Under the pieces are notes generated by a model that was not told where the DNA came from, searched no databases, and was given only the letters and a program-made list of their open reading frames with translations. A DNA stretch of 64,000 nt from Polytrichum commune. Lineage: Eukaryota; Streptophyta; Polytrichopsida; Polytrichales; Polytrichaceae. Numbering within the stretch: position 1 is the stretch's first letter; each line of letters opens with the position of its first letter. The translations under genes and the position numbers were made by a program. Where the stretch lies: NCBI GenBank assembly GCA_950295325.1, contig OX485804.1, forward strand, positions 13,578,001 through 13,642,000. The letters are read 5' to 3'. Positions 43,401 through 56,286 of this stretch are shown piece by piece.

Positions 43401-46017
43401 GTCAAGTTCGTTAGTTATCCTGAAAGTACAACAGTTCGAAGATAGAGACGCTGCATTTGTCATCTAAAAATGCATCAGTCTTATTCTTCCAGCTCCAAGA
43501 TACCATCCTTTAGACAGTGGGTTTGAAAAGACCTCTCTTGGTTTTTAGTGTATAGGATTACTGTAGAAAGCAAAACTGTTTTGAGCGTAGATTATTCTTT
43601 TTCCTGATAGCTTTCAGAAGTTAATAATTGTATACTGCACGTGCAGAATATAATGAATGGCTGGCTTATGGACAATCGAAACTGGCAAATTGCCTCTTTT
43701 CTCATGAGCTCTCACGACGATGTAAATCTTTACGAGTTCCAGTGACTTCAAATAGTATGCATCCAGGCATTGTTGATACAGAGGTCAAATTCATCCCCAT
43801 TTTGAGATCTCTTATCTCAGTTACTTATTTCAGTGCTCGCACTTGCTAAGTATGTTATGGAAGTTGGAGTTGATTGGGATTTTTGTTGCAGTTAATTCGA
43901 TATGTCTTTCCACAAGTAATGTCGAGAAGTCCATCACCATTTCAGAGCCTTCAGGCTGCAGTGCCAAGACTTCTAGGTCTCAAGGTAAGTCTGCATTCAC
44001 TTCAGAAGCAAATTGCATCACTTTACTGATGAGAGAAATAGAGTGTTTTCGGTTTCTTAAAGTTGTTTAGATGGAAGATCTTTCTCCTATTCGATTGCTT
44101 TGTGACCTTCAAATTGCGAGTGCCAGGCTTTTGCTCTCAAGCCCTCTACAGTACACAAAATGTTACACATTTCATTCAATCAGTGTGGATTATGTTTTGG
44201 AGTTAAATAGTGTATTACTGAGGATGAAGAGTTTTACAAGTTCAAGATAAATAGACAGTATGCAATCAACGGAAATTAACACAACGTTGATGGTTAAATA
44301 AGTACGTTACCTGTAAGAAGTTTTAGCACTGCATAATCCACACTAACTGAAATAACTGTTGTAGTGGAAAAATTTAGCTTAGTTCAAGACAGACTCTGTT
44401 CCCAACCTGTTTTTAACTCGAGCAAGAACCATTTTAATGAAGGGGAATATTTGGTAGCTAGTTACAAATGAGCCTGTTCGTTTCTCCAAATGCCCATTCA
44501 AAAATATAGAAATTTTATTTTATTTTTGTAGCGAAACGGAGTTGTTCCATTGACGGTGTAAAAATACACCTAGTTGTCACCCAAGTTGAGAGACAACGAT
44601 GTAACTTTAGACAATTTACCAAACCATATTCATGAAATATTCTATTACAAGTAACAGTACAAGTAAAAACCAAAGCATTTCAATGTACAGTCAAGACTCT
44701 ATAAATGTTACAGGTTGGGAGTAGCAAAAAAATAACATGTATAGAATTATAACAAGTAACACTTATAGAATTCATACCGATGATTAATAACATTCATAGA
44801 AATAACACTTAAAATTTCCAAAAATGAAGAACATAACGTTTTATAAAAATAAAAAATGAAAGTACAAATGATAATACATAATACAACTAAACTAATTGAG
44901 AGAAATAATTTATGTAGTAGTAACTTGACAAGATTCTTCCAACTAAACTAACCGAAAGAAAGAGTCTATAGTAGTATGACGAGAAGATTCCAAACGATGA
45001 GATGAAACTTCCATCTGGAGTCCTTGAATGCTCCTGATGTGTGATAGGGCATCATTTGGTCTTTGTTCAAAGTATTTCTTCAAAGTCTCTAGAGAACGCT
45101 CAACAACACTAAATCCTTCAACTTCTTCTACCACATCAATTTCTTGATGTTCTGAGGAATACATATCCAAAAACTCCTCATTGGTAGGTTCATAGGGGTT
45201 GTTTAAATCAAACCCCATCTCATGATCGAGGTATTCATGAGCATTCATCACGTCACCCACCTCACTATCAAATGACAACAAACATCAGTTGATGAAGTAG
45301 AGTAGCAACTTCTACCAAGCGCCTAGCTTCCTCTATCTCCCTCTCAATAGAGATCGAAAAAACACCCGCATGCCTCCAACAATTTTGAATCGTTCACAAA
45401 GAATATGGGATAAATGTGATTACACGTTTAAAACGTATGCTCTCATACATTATTACCTTGATTTCCTCAAAACTAACAAACAAAGAAGGGAGTAGAGCAT
45501 GTTATAACACTCAACACAAAACACTCACTAGTCTTACGAATTGTGTTTTTGTAGGGGAGTAAAATCTTCTTAACATATATGAAATCATAACGCTTATAGA
45601 GGTAACACTTATAGAGTCTTGACTGTATTGACAAACTGATGATCAAGAAGTTAGGATAACGGTCGAGGTGTCTTCAATCCCTTCCTGTTCACTGACCTAC
45701 CAATCTGAACTATGGACAACATGTAAACAGTTTCATGTACCTTCTTCTTTTGTTGTTGTTGTTGTGAGATGTTGTGAGATGTTGTGCAGACTCCCGAACA
45801 AGGTGCATCTACAGCTGTGTACCTGGCTAGCGCTCCCGAGCTTGAAGGTGTGACTGGTGGGTACTATGAGAACAGTCAGAAAGTGAGCCCCAGTGCCAAC
45901 GCTGTCAACAGCAAGCTGGCATACTCTTTGTGGGCAGTGAGTGAAGAGTTGACAGGCGCCACTGAGGCCCTCGAACCTCTTGGGTTAAGTGTACGAGCTG
46001 CAAAGTTGCCATCCTGA
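40412..46017 (+). CDS. Short-chain dehydrogenase/reductase, retinol-dehydrogenase-like, probably plastid-targeted
   Basis: Eleven exons give 365 residues in frame: 40412-40510, 41054-41150, 41441-41497, 41642-41714, 41869-41956, 42250-42318, 42655-42725, 42918-43003, 43647-43783, 43892-43984, 45790-46017. The start sits in a favourable CAATGGCG context. About 55 N-terminal residues rich in Ala, Ser and Arg ([29 protein letters not shown]) resemble a transit peptide. The Rossmann core follows: [15 protein letters not shown] (TGxxxGIG cofactor loop), [37 protein letters not shown] (catalytic Ser) and YGQSK (catalytic Tyr and Lys). The C-terminus reads [14 protein letters not shown]. It should oxidise or reduce an alcohol/carbonyl with NADP(H); the substrate is unknown. 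Intron 10 carries a pogo-like element. No lesions are seen. Confidence 0.92.
44688..45625 (-). mobile_element. pogo/Tigger-like (Tc1-mariner superfamily) element in SDR intron 10
   Basis: The left end reads CAGTCAAGACTCTATAA; the right end inverted reads CAGTCAAGACTCTATAAGTG, so the repeat is about 24 bp with one mismatch. Both sides are flanked by TA (44686-44687, 45626-45627), the expected target. At 938 bp it is an internally deleted copy. Further AACACTTATAGA-like repeats lie just inside both ends. Confidence 0.88.
44943..45281 (-). pseudogene. C-terminal remnant of a pogo-like transposase
   Basis: 112 codons on the minus strand within the pogo element. The sequence is acidic ([33 protein letters not shown]), then a helical part ([13 protein letters not shown]), ending [10 protein letters not shown]. 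The last ten residues resemble the hydrophobic/aromatic part of a PCNA-interacting box, a feature known at the C-terminus of Drosophila Pogo transposase; the leading Gln is absent. The catalytic DDE part is deleted. The assignment depends on the flanking termini more than on this sequence alone. Confidence 0.55.
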
Positions 46018-48639
46018 CTTTCCATTCATTAATTTGCATCCGTGAAAGAGAGCTTCCAAACTTCTTCTGTACTTGAGTCCATCTGGTCAGAAGGAAGGAC
46101 GATCTTCAAGTAGAGTAAGTTAGAAGCGTGTACGGTTTTCTGGTCAGCTTAATTTCGCGCTCTTTTTGCGAACTCTGTGCACATTCAAGAGGTTTAGGTA
46201 CTCCATCCTGTGTCGTTTTCTTTTCACCGTTTCATTGTGTAGACACCCCCCAGCTCAAGTTGACAAAACTGCGGGCGGCTTGTTTTAGAGCCCTTGTTGC
46301 GGGATATTGCATAAAGTGGACTTAGACTGGGACGTAGCATTCTTGTAGAAAAACAAAAACTCTACAAAATAATGATGTAAATCAAATAGTTTGGATTTTT
46401 TTTTTATAATAGATTGATTGGTTTACATTGTTCTGAAGATAGTTTTGTATGACATGGTCGCCTTCATTTTGTGTTAAGGCAATTTAATCGGCGTTGTCTT
46501 GTTACAAAGTTTGGGTGAGCACCAAATGTTATTTATTTTTTGGACATGTAGGATTCCGTGTCACTTTCTCGTCCATTTTTGAAAACGATCACTCTTGGTT
46601 TTGGTGATCTCGTGTTGAAAAGAAGTGGAATTGCTATTCATTTCTCAACCAATGAGGGAACTTTAGGGTCAGTTTACACCATGGACCATGAAGTTGTCCC
46701 AAGGCGTCGTAGGAGCGTTGATTGGTTGTTGAACTCGTCCCAAGACCACTTCAGTTTATGCCAAGGAAAAAATGGCATGAAGGGTCGAGGTCCCCAACAG
46801 GCGTATTTTAAGGCCTGTCCAACGGGTTTTGCAGTGAGAGAGGCAAGAGAGGTGGTCTAGTAGGAAAAAGGCAGGGGCCCATGGCAGAGAAATATCATTG
46901 TAATATTTTTTTGATGAATTTTTTTTTTGGGGGGGGGGGGGCTTTATATACAATTCTTCCCACTAGGCACCCTTATAAGGCTCACAAAGCACACTTTCAA
47001 CATCTATGTGATGTAATGAATGTTGAGAAGCAAGTATGCCCTCTATGTGCCTAAATCATATCATAGCCCATGAGACATATTGTTTCTTCCATACCCTACC
47101 CCTTAAACTAGCTCCCACATGTTTCACCAAACAATCTGTGACATCTAGAACTCGAGATTCCGAGTACACATGGTGAAGTGGGTTGCAAATAATGCTCAAT
47201 GTACAACAAAAGGTACATGTCACATGTAAATTACATTGAACATGTACAAATTAAAATGCTCATTTTTTTTGTAAAAATTGTTGTGAGAAGATCTGCAAGC
47301 CACATCTTCAACACATTTAACAAGAAGTGAAGACAAGTGAAGCATAAGAGAAGACAAGAGTATGGTCAAACTTTCTTAAAAAAAATCTCAAAAATGCCCT
47401 TTTGGAGCATATATTAAAAAAAATGCACATTCATATTTAGGTGAATGGTCATTTTTCTTGATCCACATTCAATTTACACCTAGTGAGGGACCCAAAAACT
47501 TGGTAAATTGAATTTTTTTTCTTAAATCAGACCATGGAAGTTGGACCATCAAGTCGGACCATGGGAAAAGGCCATCTTCCATGGTCCGACTTCATGGTCC
47601 ATGATGTAAACCGGTCCTTAAAAGCGGTAGTCGTGGTCCATGGTTATGAGTGTAAACTTGCCGGGATTCCATGTCCGGTATCCTCAAGGCACTAGTGGCT
47701 AGCTAGGAACTAGTATAGTGTGTCATTATAGTGCCCACCCCGAGAGGGGTTAGTAATCCTGCACCACTGGTATTATGCCCTAAGGGTATAAATACCAAGG
47801 GTGGGTCGAACGGGCATTCCAATCACGTTGATCACATGGTCATCGTTTCTTCTTTTGTAAACTTGCCCTTGTATTTGGTAACTTTAATTCCCAGTCAGAA
47901 TAACTACCTTTTGAGCATTTCAGTCTGTTATCATTAGCATATCTGGGAATAGTCATTCTCTTCATCATATTGATTATTTATATCATAGATAGAAGAACAG
48001 AGACTGTGTTCTTGTCTTGTAAGTTACTTGACCATTATTGTCCTCGATGTGTTGTCCTTTGATTGAGAGTTAATTTTGTGTTATTATGAGATGACGGCAC
48101 GGCAAGGGTTGTATGACATCCTTTCAAGTGGTGGAGGTAACTTATTTTGCAGTGTTGGAAATGCTCAGTACATTGAATATGGTATTTAGTGTCACTTATT
48201 ATTTGGAATTACGCAATGCTATCTCTATTTACTGTGTATCTTGTATCTTACTAACAAATGTTAAACTGGTTGTTTGGACACACTACAAAGTATTAACAAC
48301 TTTACTTGGTGAAAAATTACATCAACGGTAAAAAGATATAGCACTCTGGCAATCCAAATAGTAACTGACACTAAATATCATATGTTTGTGTAGTTCTCCA
48401 CCAAGACTAGTTTATAAATTCAATTGGGAGGTAGTGTGACATGGGACCAGTGTCTAGGGAGACTTTTGGGCATAATCGGTCAAAATCCTAGTGTTTCTAA
48501 GTCCAACCAATTATATATTGTGATCTATCAATTTTCTTTATTAATTTGAGGTATAGTCCATGGATTTCTTTTAAATGATTAGTAATATATTTTCATGAAA
48601 ACCTCAACTTAAACCATTTATATCTCAAACTCGACCAGT
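46018..48639. other. SDR 3' region and intergenic DNA
   Basis: The SDR 3' UTR probably extends to about 46400. A 100-codon ORF at 46558-46860 has no recognised domain. A poly-G run lies at 46929-46940. About 47530-47610 has a local inverted repeat (CCATGGTCC/GGACCATGG motifs). No gene is supported. Confidence 0.45.
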
Positions 48640-49050
48640 TCCTTTGTAACTAGCGGTCGGTTCTCCCTGTTTATTGCATGGACTACTTAGAGCATCACCA
48701 CCCATCGAACTAAAACTGAACTAAAACAATGAAACCCAAAACTCAAGTTCATTGGAGTCTAGTTTAAACATCATTCACCTACCCCACCCACGTACTTGCT
48801 TTTCAAGGGATTTGGGCGAACCAACCCATACACTCGTTCCTTGTTGGATGCCTAAACCCGTGCCTCCAAGGAACCAATGTACAAGTTGTTTCGCCCCAAC
48901 CTTTTTTCAGGGCAAGTTTAGGGATTTGATGGGAAACCAAGTGAAAATCAATCCACGCCAATGACTTGTAATTTTCTGTCAAGTCCCGAACTTCAATCGG
49001 TTACTTCTGACACTCAACCGGTTCATCTATAACTAGCGGTCGGTTCTCCC
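48640..49050. repeat. Two copies of an AACTAGCGGTCGGTTCTCCC motif block
   Basis: TAACTAGCGGTCGGTTCTCC occurs near 48648 and near 49031, each preceded by a CGACCAGTTC or AACCGGTTCATC variant. Diverged versions on the opposite strand recur at 51890-52200, so these blocks flank the Harbinger pseudogene in inverted orientation and may be the subterminal parts of one element. Confidence 0.55.
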
Positions 49051-49887
49051 CTTTCATTGAATGTAGCGATTTTCGCAAGATAAATGTATTATTTTGTCAA
49101 TTACTATTTGCAACCTCTCTAACAAAATAACATGAAAATAACATAAGCGTGATTAGGCTCTTGAAACTTTTGTTGAATTGACACTATTTCTTTTACCTCG
49201 CATGAGGTCTCAATAAGGTAAGTGGGTCTAAATCAAACATTTTATCATTGTCTCCACTTCTCATACTAGGCCATGATACGTGTGTAAGATGATAGACAAA
49301 TTTAAATCGAGGCTTTCGCCAATTTTCTCAAGTGATTTTAGTTGGTTAAATGTAGTAATTTAATCACTTACCATATTTACTACTACTCACTTACTATTTA
49401 CCACCCTATATAAAAAATATAGTTGGCCACCCCACCATTGTTCATGGTGCCTCTTGAACCTCATCAACTTTAGATGTCATTTTTTTTACTTAAAGCATAT
49501 GCATCTTATCAAAGGCAATAAGTCATGAAAGCTTCTTATACATAGATATATATAGATAAATATATAGATTGACAAATAGGATGACTTACTTTTATTATTT
49601 TATACAATAATTTTTTTTAAAAAAATTTAAAGTCAATTTAAATGAGCTTACAAATAAATATTTCATGAAATATAAAACATTTCTTGCCATGAGGATATAC
49701 CATCAACATATTGCAATATTTTATCTAATCACACACATGCTGGAGTAAATTATAAGTTCCCATTTAATGCCCACAAATGTTCCATGAGGTCATTTGTGAG
49801 CGAGTAGTGTGACCTTTCATCTCGAATCATTTCATGTCCATGAACATAATTCTCAAAGTTTAATCCACGATTCACTAGTCCACATCT
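49051..49887. other. AT-rich stretch, no gene
   Basis: No supported coding sequence. It probably represents flank or interior of the Harbinger element. Confidence 0.4.
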
Positions 49888-50460
49888 CTACGGCTCATGA
49901 TTGGGTAGTGTAATAATGGGCTCCATTTCTTGACCGCTTCCATCTTCAATGATCATGTTATGCATGATCACACATGCCATTGAAATGTCCTTGATGGTAT
50001 TCAAGTCCCATTGACGACTTGGATTCTGAATGATACCCCATCTTGATTGCAACACACTAAAACAACGCTCCACATCTTTACGTGCAGCCTCTTGCATTTT
50101 CGCAAAGTATTCTCGTTTTTCTCCTCGAGGATCATGAATTGTGTGTACAAATATAGTCCATTTGGAATGAATCCCATCCGCTAACATATAGTAATGTGGG
50201 TACCTATGATTGTTTATATCTTAGCCATCACCCTTCAAAAAGTTAGCCACCAAAGGACTACGATTCAGTACATTAATGTCATTGATTCCTCTAGGCAAAC
50301 CAAAGAAGGCATGTCATATCCACAAGCTTTAGTCTACAATAGTTTCCAATATTATGGAGTTTTTACCCTCTCTATCTTGAAAAGTTCTTTGCCATGCAAG
50401 AGGAAAATTATTCCACCCATAGTGCATACAATCCAATGATGCAAACATATAAGATTGATG
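49888..50460 (-). pseudogene. PIF/Harbinger transposase (DDE_Tnp_4 type), dead
   Basis: On the minus strand one frame reads FASLDCMHYGWNNFPLAWQ, HAFFGLPRGINDINVLNRSP, then MLADGIHSKWTIFVHTI, QEAARKDVERCFSVLQSRWG and ACVIMHNMIIEDG. These are the canonical blocks of plant Harbinger transposases; the DDE triad would be Asp in LDCMH, Asp in NDINVL and Glu in VERCFS. Three in-frame stops (two TAA and one TGA) lie between about 50220 and 50340. The N-terminal part and the companion Myb-like protein are not found. Confidence 0.85.
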
Positions 50461-51889
50461 AACAGTGTAAGAGTAAACATGTGTGCAAAAGTAAATACTC
50501 TATTGATAAGTAGTGTGTTTAGGCATGGATTAGCCAAGATAGATCTATGACATAGCATTACCAAGCTCATAATTCAGGTGTTGTGGGGTCATGAATATTT
50601 TGTAAGTGGTGTCAAAGGTAGATGTACCTTAGATGATTGTTTTTGACTCTACACCCACTTCTTGTAGGATATGAAGTATGCAATTAATGCAAGTTGATTA
50701 GCAAATCCAACTCATGCTTGTAGCCATTTGCCTTGTAATTTTTGGAGTTCGTATTCAAGCCTTATTGATCAACAAAGTGAGGATTTGCATGCTCGTGAAG
50801 TGGTCATACGTGAAGTTGTAAAAATTGACCTTGAACTTACAAACTTTAAAATATTATTTTTAAAAATTTTCAAAAACCTTCTAGGATGGATTTTTGGTGT
50901 TGGGATGTATATCGACAATTTTCATGATATTGTGGAATGTGGGTGGGCTAAGTTAGGTCTATAAAGAGCATTCAACCACGATTCCAATTAGCAGCCATGG
51001 AGCCAAGAATATTAGCCCTATTCAAGTCACCTACAATGATGGAAGATAAAGAAGAAGGTGTAGAATAAGAGACCAAAAACTTGCATGAAACTAGCTCCAT
51101 TGAGAGTACAAAGACTATGATGTTTCAATGTGTCACCGAATCAACAAACAAAGAGCCTAACATCCTTTTATCTTGAAGTTGTGAAGATGAAACAATTAGC
51201 TCGTGCAAAAAATCCATGAGGAAGTAAAGCAAATGAACGTTTTTGTGTTTCACAACAACATACATACTCTTTCAATCCAAGGAAAACATAAAATAAGTAG
51301 ATTAAAAGTGTAAGGAAATGATTGTTGTTTTTGTGAAAATATGATATTAGAGTGGTGCAAGGACAATAGGTAATTGAAAACTTGACAATGAGAGGGTATT
51401 CTAGAAACTTGACAAACTAGGTGTAACACTACATGGTGAGCATAATTTTACAAACCATACTTTTTTGTTAGTATATGAAGTTTTAAAGGCATAAACCATT
51501 GTGTTTCAACCTCCTCCATTGGTGTAGCTCTACCTCTACATGTGATTCTTATTGGCAAGATGGACCGTTAGTTCTACCAATAGCAAGTCAAAGTCAAAAC
51601 AATGTGAATGTATTGGTTTTCACTTCACGTTTCAAGCAACCACTTGTCAACCTTAGAGATCAATTTGTAGTTTGCAGAGAAGATTCTACATCCATACTAC
51701 AAATCAAAATGCAAAGAGTTCAATTTTTCTTCAAGTTATAGAATCATATAGTTCATTGATTATTGGTTTGTTCATACAAATGCATATATTTCGTGAGCTA
51801 AAATCGAGAGTTTTTACCTTTAGATTTGCTTGTTGTTCATCTCTGTCAATTGCACTATCATGCTACAATTAATAAATATGGTCCAATGA
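50461..51889. other. AT-rich stretch, no supported gene
   Basis: Short ORFs at 50728-50964 and 51499-51741 carry no known motif. It lies between the Harbinger pseudogene and the repeat block at 51890. Confidence 0.4.
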
Positions 51890-52200
51890 ACGGGGAGAAC
51901 CAATTGTTAATTACAAATAGACCAATTAGATTTTAGAAGAACCCAATTGAATCTATGGACTAAATCTAAAACGAGGCAATAAAAACAATTTTGGAACATC
52001 GCATCATGTATCTAGTTGCTAATTACAAACGAATTGGTTGAGTTTGAGAAATATCCAGTTGAATCTATAAAACATATCTCAAATCAAGTTAGAAGAAAAA
52101 TTAAAAGATTGCAACATGTATATATCTAGCTGCTAGTTATAGATGAACTGGTTGAATCTAAGAAATATTCAACTGAACATACGGAACATATCTATCATCC
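51890..52200. repeat. Three diverged direct repeats, spacing about 118 bp
   Basis: Blocks starting TTGTTAATTACAAATAG, TTGCTAATTACAAACGA and CTGCTAGTTATAGATGA, each followed by a GGTTGA and AATATYCA(A/G)TTGAA variant, begin near 51892, 52015 and 52131. They are related, inverted, to the 48640-49050 blocks. Confidence 0.6.
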
Positions 52201-54499
52201 AATTTTTTGAATGGAAATTATTCAATTTTGAAAAAAAAATAATGTTTAGCTTGAATCCTTTTTATAAGCTATGATTATGTGAAAGAACACCAAAATCAAT
52301 GATCTTAAGGTAAAACATAGGATTACTAAGCTAAGGGGAGGATTGTTTTTGACTATTGACAAGAGATAGCAAGAGTGTTGATTAAGGGCTATAGACATGT
52401 GTAAAATGTAAGAACTATAAAGCCTTTATCAAGCTTGGCCATAGACAAGTGCAACTTTTGATAGTTGAGCCTTTCGTCATTTTTTTATATACATCTTTTG
52501 TAGGCTATAGTCAAAGAGCAGTTAGGGAATGACTTGGAATCAAATGCTTGAGTGTTAGAATCCTTCTTGTGAAGAGAGTTGAAATTTTGCCATAGTCGTA
52601 GTGCAATAATTGGTGTAAAGCCCTTTCCTATTCTAATCTTATCATTCTTGAGTAGTATATGATTGGAACTAATTACCTTGTGAACTTGTGAGAACCATTG
52701 TCTCGATTTTGTAAAGAGATTTATTGTGTGGAAATGAGAATTTGTAGTGCAGTTGTTTGTGTAATTCATAGGGTGTGAGACTCAATGCTATGTGAATTTG
52801 ATTCATATCAATTGTCTATAGTTGTGACCATTCTCATTGTGTACTTTGTGTAACAAATTACCTCTTGGAAAGAGAGTAGACTTTTTTTGAGTCATAATTA
52901 TTTGATGACCATAGTTTGAGAGTAGTGTTGGGTAAGGAAACTTCTGGTTTGTGGTGATATCATTTCATCTAAGTAATAGATGTCCTCGATCATTTACCTT
53001 GTAAAATTGAGTAATCCATAGTCTTGACTCTCGGGAAGAGAGCATATTATACCGAGTTTGATAATTGAGGAGGCAATTGTCAAGAGTCAAGACAATTGCC
53101 CTTTTTGATTTATATAGGGCCTGAGCCGAGATTAGGGTTGTCCAATCGTCTCCGCGTGTGAATTGTCCATCTACGTAAATTTGTGCTTTAATTTGATAAA
53201 TATACTTACATGAGGGCTCGAATTGTTGAAGGATCCTTGTGAAAAGGATACAGAGTCTTTGAGAGACAAATACGTTACCATATTTTAAAGAGAAAGCCTT
53301 GAGTAAATAAGTTGAAATTCCCATTGATGAATGGTTTGCACAAATGATCTAATGGAAGTGATGATATATTTGATTAGTCTCTAGAAGAGAGAGAAGATGA
53401 TAACTTATAATTGACAATAGCTTATCACCATAGTTTGAGTGAAATTGTAGAGTGCAAAACCTAAATCTGAATACGAGTGAATTCTAAGATGTAAGTTTAG
53501 GTGACAATTTCTCTTGCCAAAAATGATCCTCTAGAAGTGAAAAGACTACTCTATAATGAGTTCAATATTAACACCATCGTCTCCTAAAATTGAGGTGTGA
53601 AACTCTATGAGGTGAATCATTGTCCCATGTAGGAACAATTCTATGAGAGGATTACTCCAATGAATGTTATGTTGACGTAGAATTAATAAAGTTTTTTCCT
53701 CAAATCTTCAAATAAATGTGAAGCCTGAGAAGGGCCATGATTTGTTAACACATCATAAAGGAAATGTGAAGGACTAGAGCTGCAATCTGGCTATGGTCAA
53801 TTGGAACCTGAAGGGGCGTAGTTGGTTCAGAAGAAGAGTTATCCCATAAGCAACACGAGGACCGGTTAGTGCAACTATAAAATGCGAGTGGAGAAGAACC
53901 ATTAATGAATAACACATACCAAATTATAGACTATAATTTGTTGATTTGTCACATGGCCACATACACGTAGACTCAGGTTATTCAATTCCCTAGACTTAGC
54001 TACTTGACTCTAAAAGGCTAATGGTCTTCTAAATTGCCCTTGTCTTTTGTATGTCCTATAAATTAAATTATGGTAATTGTTAATCTTTTTGAGGATACAT
54101 GGGCATTTTATAAAAAGAATAGCATGTGAATATAATATGAACTCCAACAAATTAATACAATAAAAGGTTCATTATAAAAAGAACATAAACCAACAATATG
54201 TGAATTATTGGTGGATGCCAACAAATCGAATGATTATGTAGCATGTAATCAAACTAACCTGAAGGATTAATGAACCATGGCATAGGCATTTATATTAACT
54301 TGTCATAGCCTATGATAATGGAAACTTACAGGTGTGATCCTCAGTCGGTCCAGGTAAGGACAATGGTCCCAATGCCTCATTAAATTGAAGATAAAATTAA
54401 AGAATGCCGTAAACCGTGGGGTTGTTACTACTTTATTTGATGATTCATTAAATCATTAAGTAATTAAGAAGAGACTATGGTTCCAATCAAGGCGCCTTT
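52201..54499. other. Intergenic, repeat-like, no gene
   Basis: GAAGAGAG/AAAGAGAGT-type short motifs recur irregularly between 52560 and 53400. A purine run then TGTTTTTGACTATTGAC near 52335 resembles a polypurine tract and LTR start but no partner was found. Minus-strand ORFs here lack recognisable domains. Confidence 0.4.
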
Positions 54500-54524
54500 G
54501 GCCCAGGTTATATGTGGTTATTGG

Positions 54525-54941
54525 TTACTCAGAAAGACTATTCTCTAGATGTCCAATATGGTCCTCCTTGGTTCCATACACAGTGAAATCATCTAGAAAA
54601 ACTTCAATGAACTTGTCGATGTAGTCCCCAAATATCTTCATCATGCCTCTTTGGAAGGTGGCTAGTGCGCACATCAATCTGAAGGGCATTACCGGGTATG
54701 CGAATGCTCCGTGTTCGGTAATGAAAGAAGTCTTAAGTTGATCTTCCAGTGTGATCATTATTTGGTTGTATCCACTGTACCCGTCCATCAACGTGTACAT
54801 TTCGTGTCTAGCTTCTAAAATCGATCTTGTAAAAGGTAGAGGAAAATGATCCACCTTAGTGACTGCATTTAACTTCCGGTAGTCAACGCACACTCGGAGT
54901 TTCCCATTGATATTTTTGGGTACAATCACAATCAGAGACAA
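54525..54941 (-). pseudogene. Ty3/gypsy reverse transcriptase fragment
   Basis: It contains LRVCVDYRKLNAVTKVDHFP, LMDGYSGYNQI, TSFITEHGAFAYPVMPF and EVFLDDFTVYG, the ordered RT motifs of plant gypsy elements, with FLDD in place of the usual YxDD/FVDD. The frame ends in a stop soon after. The upstream half of RT is disrupted by several stops. Confidence 0.9.
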
Positions 54942-55147
54942 CCATTATGTTTTATCAACGGGGTATATGAACCATGCTTCCGAGTATTTATCAATTTCCA
55001 CCTTAACTTTGGCTACATAATTGGGGTTCCCGTGTAACGCATTTGTCTCACATGCTTTGCTTCCGGTTGTAGTTCAATCTTATGTTCACACACACACATG
55101 GGTATCCCTTTCATGTCCTTGTATGTAAATGCAAACACATCTTTGAA

Positions 55148-56105
55148 TTATAACAAAAAATCTTTTACTTTTGTTTCATATTCACCCAAATCTTTAGCTA
55201 TTTTGACTAAATTAGGATCTTCCATGGTTCCTAAATTCAAATTCTTGACTAAGTCTTCATCTTTTACAGTCCATCCCGCTGTCTTCTTTCCTCTTACTGC
55301 TTCCGCGGCAGGGGTGGTGTCCACCATTATATCCCCTTTCTTGATTTTGTAGAATTGGTCGGAGTATACATGCTTCTTTTCCATGGCTTCTTTCTCCTTC
55401 TTGGTTGTTTGCCTAGGCCGAGGTTCCTCATGTTCTCTTGCGTCTGCTCTAGGCCCTCCTCGTTTCTTGGGGGTATCAACCCCTACTGTGTTGCAGCTTG
55501 GTCTTTGTAATTTCTTCAAATCTTTTAAATCGAAATCTCCCATAGGCAGTAATTTTGGAAATGCTTTATAGACTATTGTTTCTTCTTCAGCTATCAATCC
55601 CATTTTCCAATCAAAGTCTTCCCAATACAAGGGTCTCTTCGCATGTGGCAATGTTGGGGTTCTTTGTGTGCTTATCTCCACCTTATTTTCCCCCTAAATC
55701 AATGTTAATTTGTTGAGAGGCCAGTCATGCTATGCTTGAGCCTCCTTCAACCATGGTTTTCCCAATAACATGGAATAATTATCTTCGGTACTCACCATGT
55801 CTAGCTATGACGGTGAGCATTGTCCTCGTCACAATTCCACCGACATCAAGTCGGACATCCCGGATGATCCCTTTGGGCATGACCTTACTTTGGTCAGCCA
55901 TCTTTATGGTAAACAATAGCTCTATCTTCTTGAGTCTCAATTTCCATCTCAATGTGTCTGTGATGATGTTCACTCCTGATCCATCCTCAATCAATGCATT
56001 TGGAATATGTTTGTTTTTCACTATTATTGATATCATGGGCATTTCCTCGTCAAATGCCTTTGTCATTACTTGGTGTGTGAGTCGGCTCCTCCTACTTTTC
56101 ATCAT
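55148..56105 (-). pseudogene. Gypsy protease and linker region
   Basis: In 55779-56105 NALIEDGSGVNIIT matches the aspartic protease active-site region of plant gypsy elements, but the catalytic Asp-Gly context is altered (EDGSG rather than DGGSG or DSGAS). The downstream frame 55148-55681 (KRPLYWEDFDWKMG, PAAEAVRGKKTAGWTV) is a linker before RT. Frame breaks lie between them. Confidence 0.65.
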
Positions 56106-56286
56106 GATTTGTTAGTGCAACCATTACACGTTTTTTACAGTAGGAGACTAGCCCTATTGAGATGTTTGCTTTTGTGTGGTTCATCACATTCTCAAAAAAA
56201 TTGTTTACCCTATCATGGGTCTTTGTTGGGACGCTCCCTTTCTCGGGGCTCCAAATTGTGGGCTTTTGTGCCCTATTCTATTTTTC

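Noticed and set aside
48688-48970. Second Tourist-like MITE starting TTAGAGCATCACCACCCATC
   Set aside because: The left end looks right, but no matching inverted right end was found.
52335-53340. LTR beginning TGTTTTTGAC after a purine run
   Set aside because: No second LTR, primer-binding site or coding domain could be tied to it.
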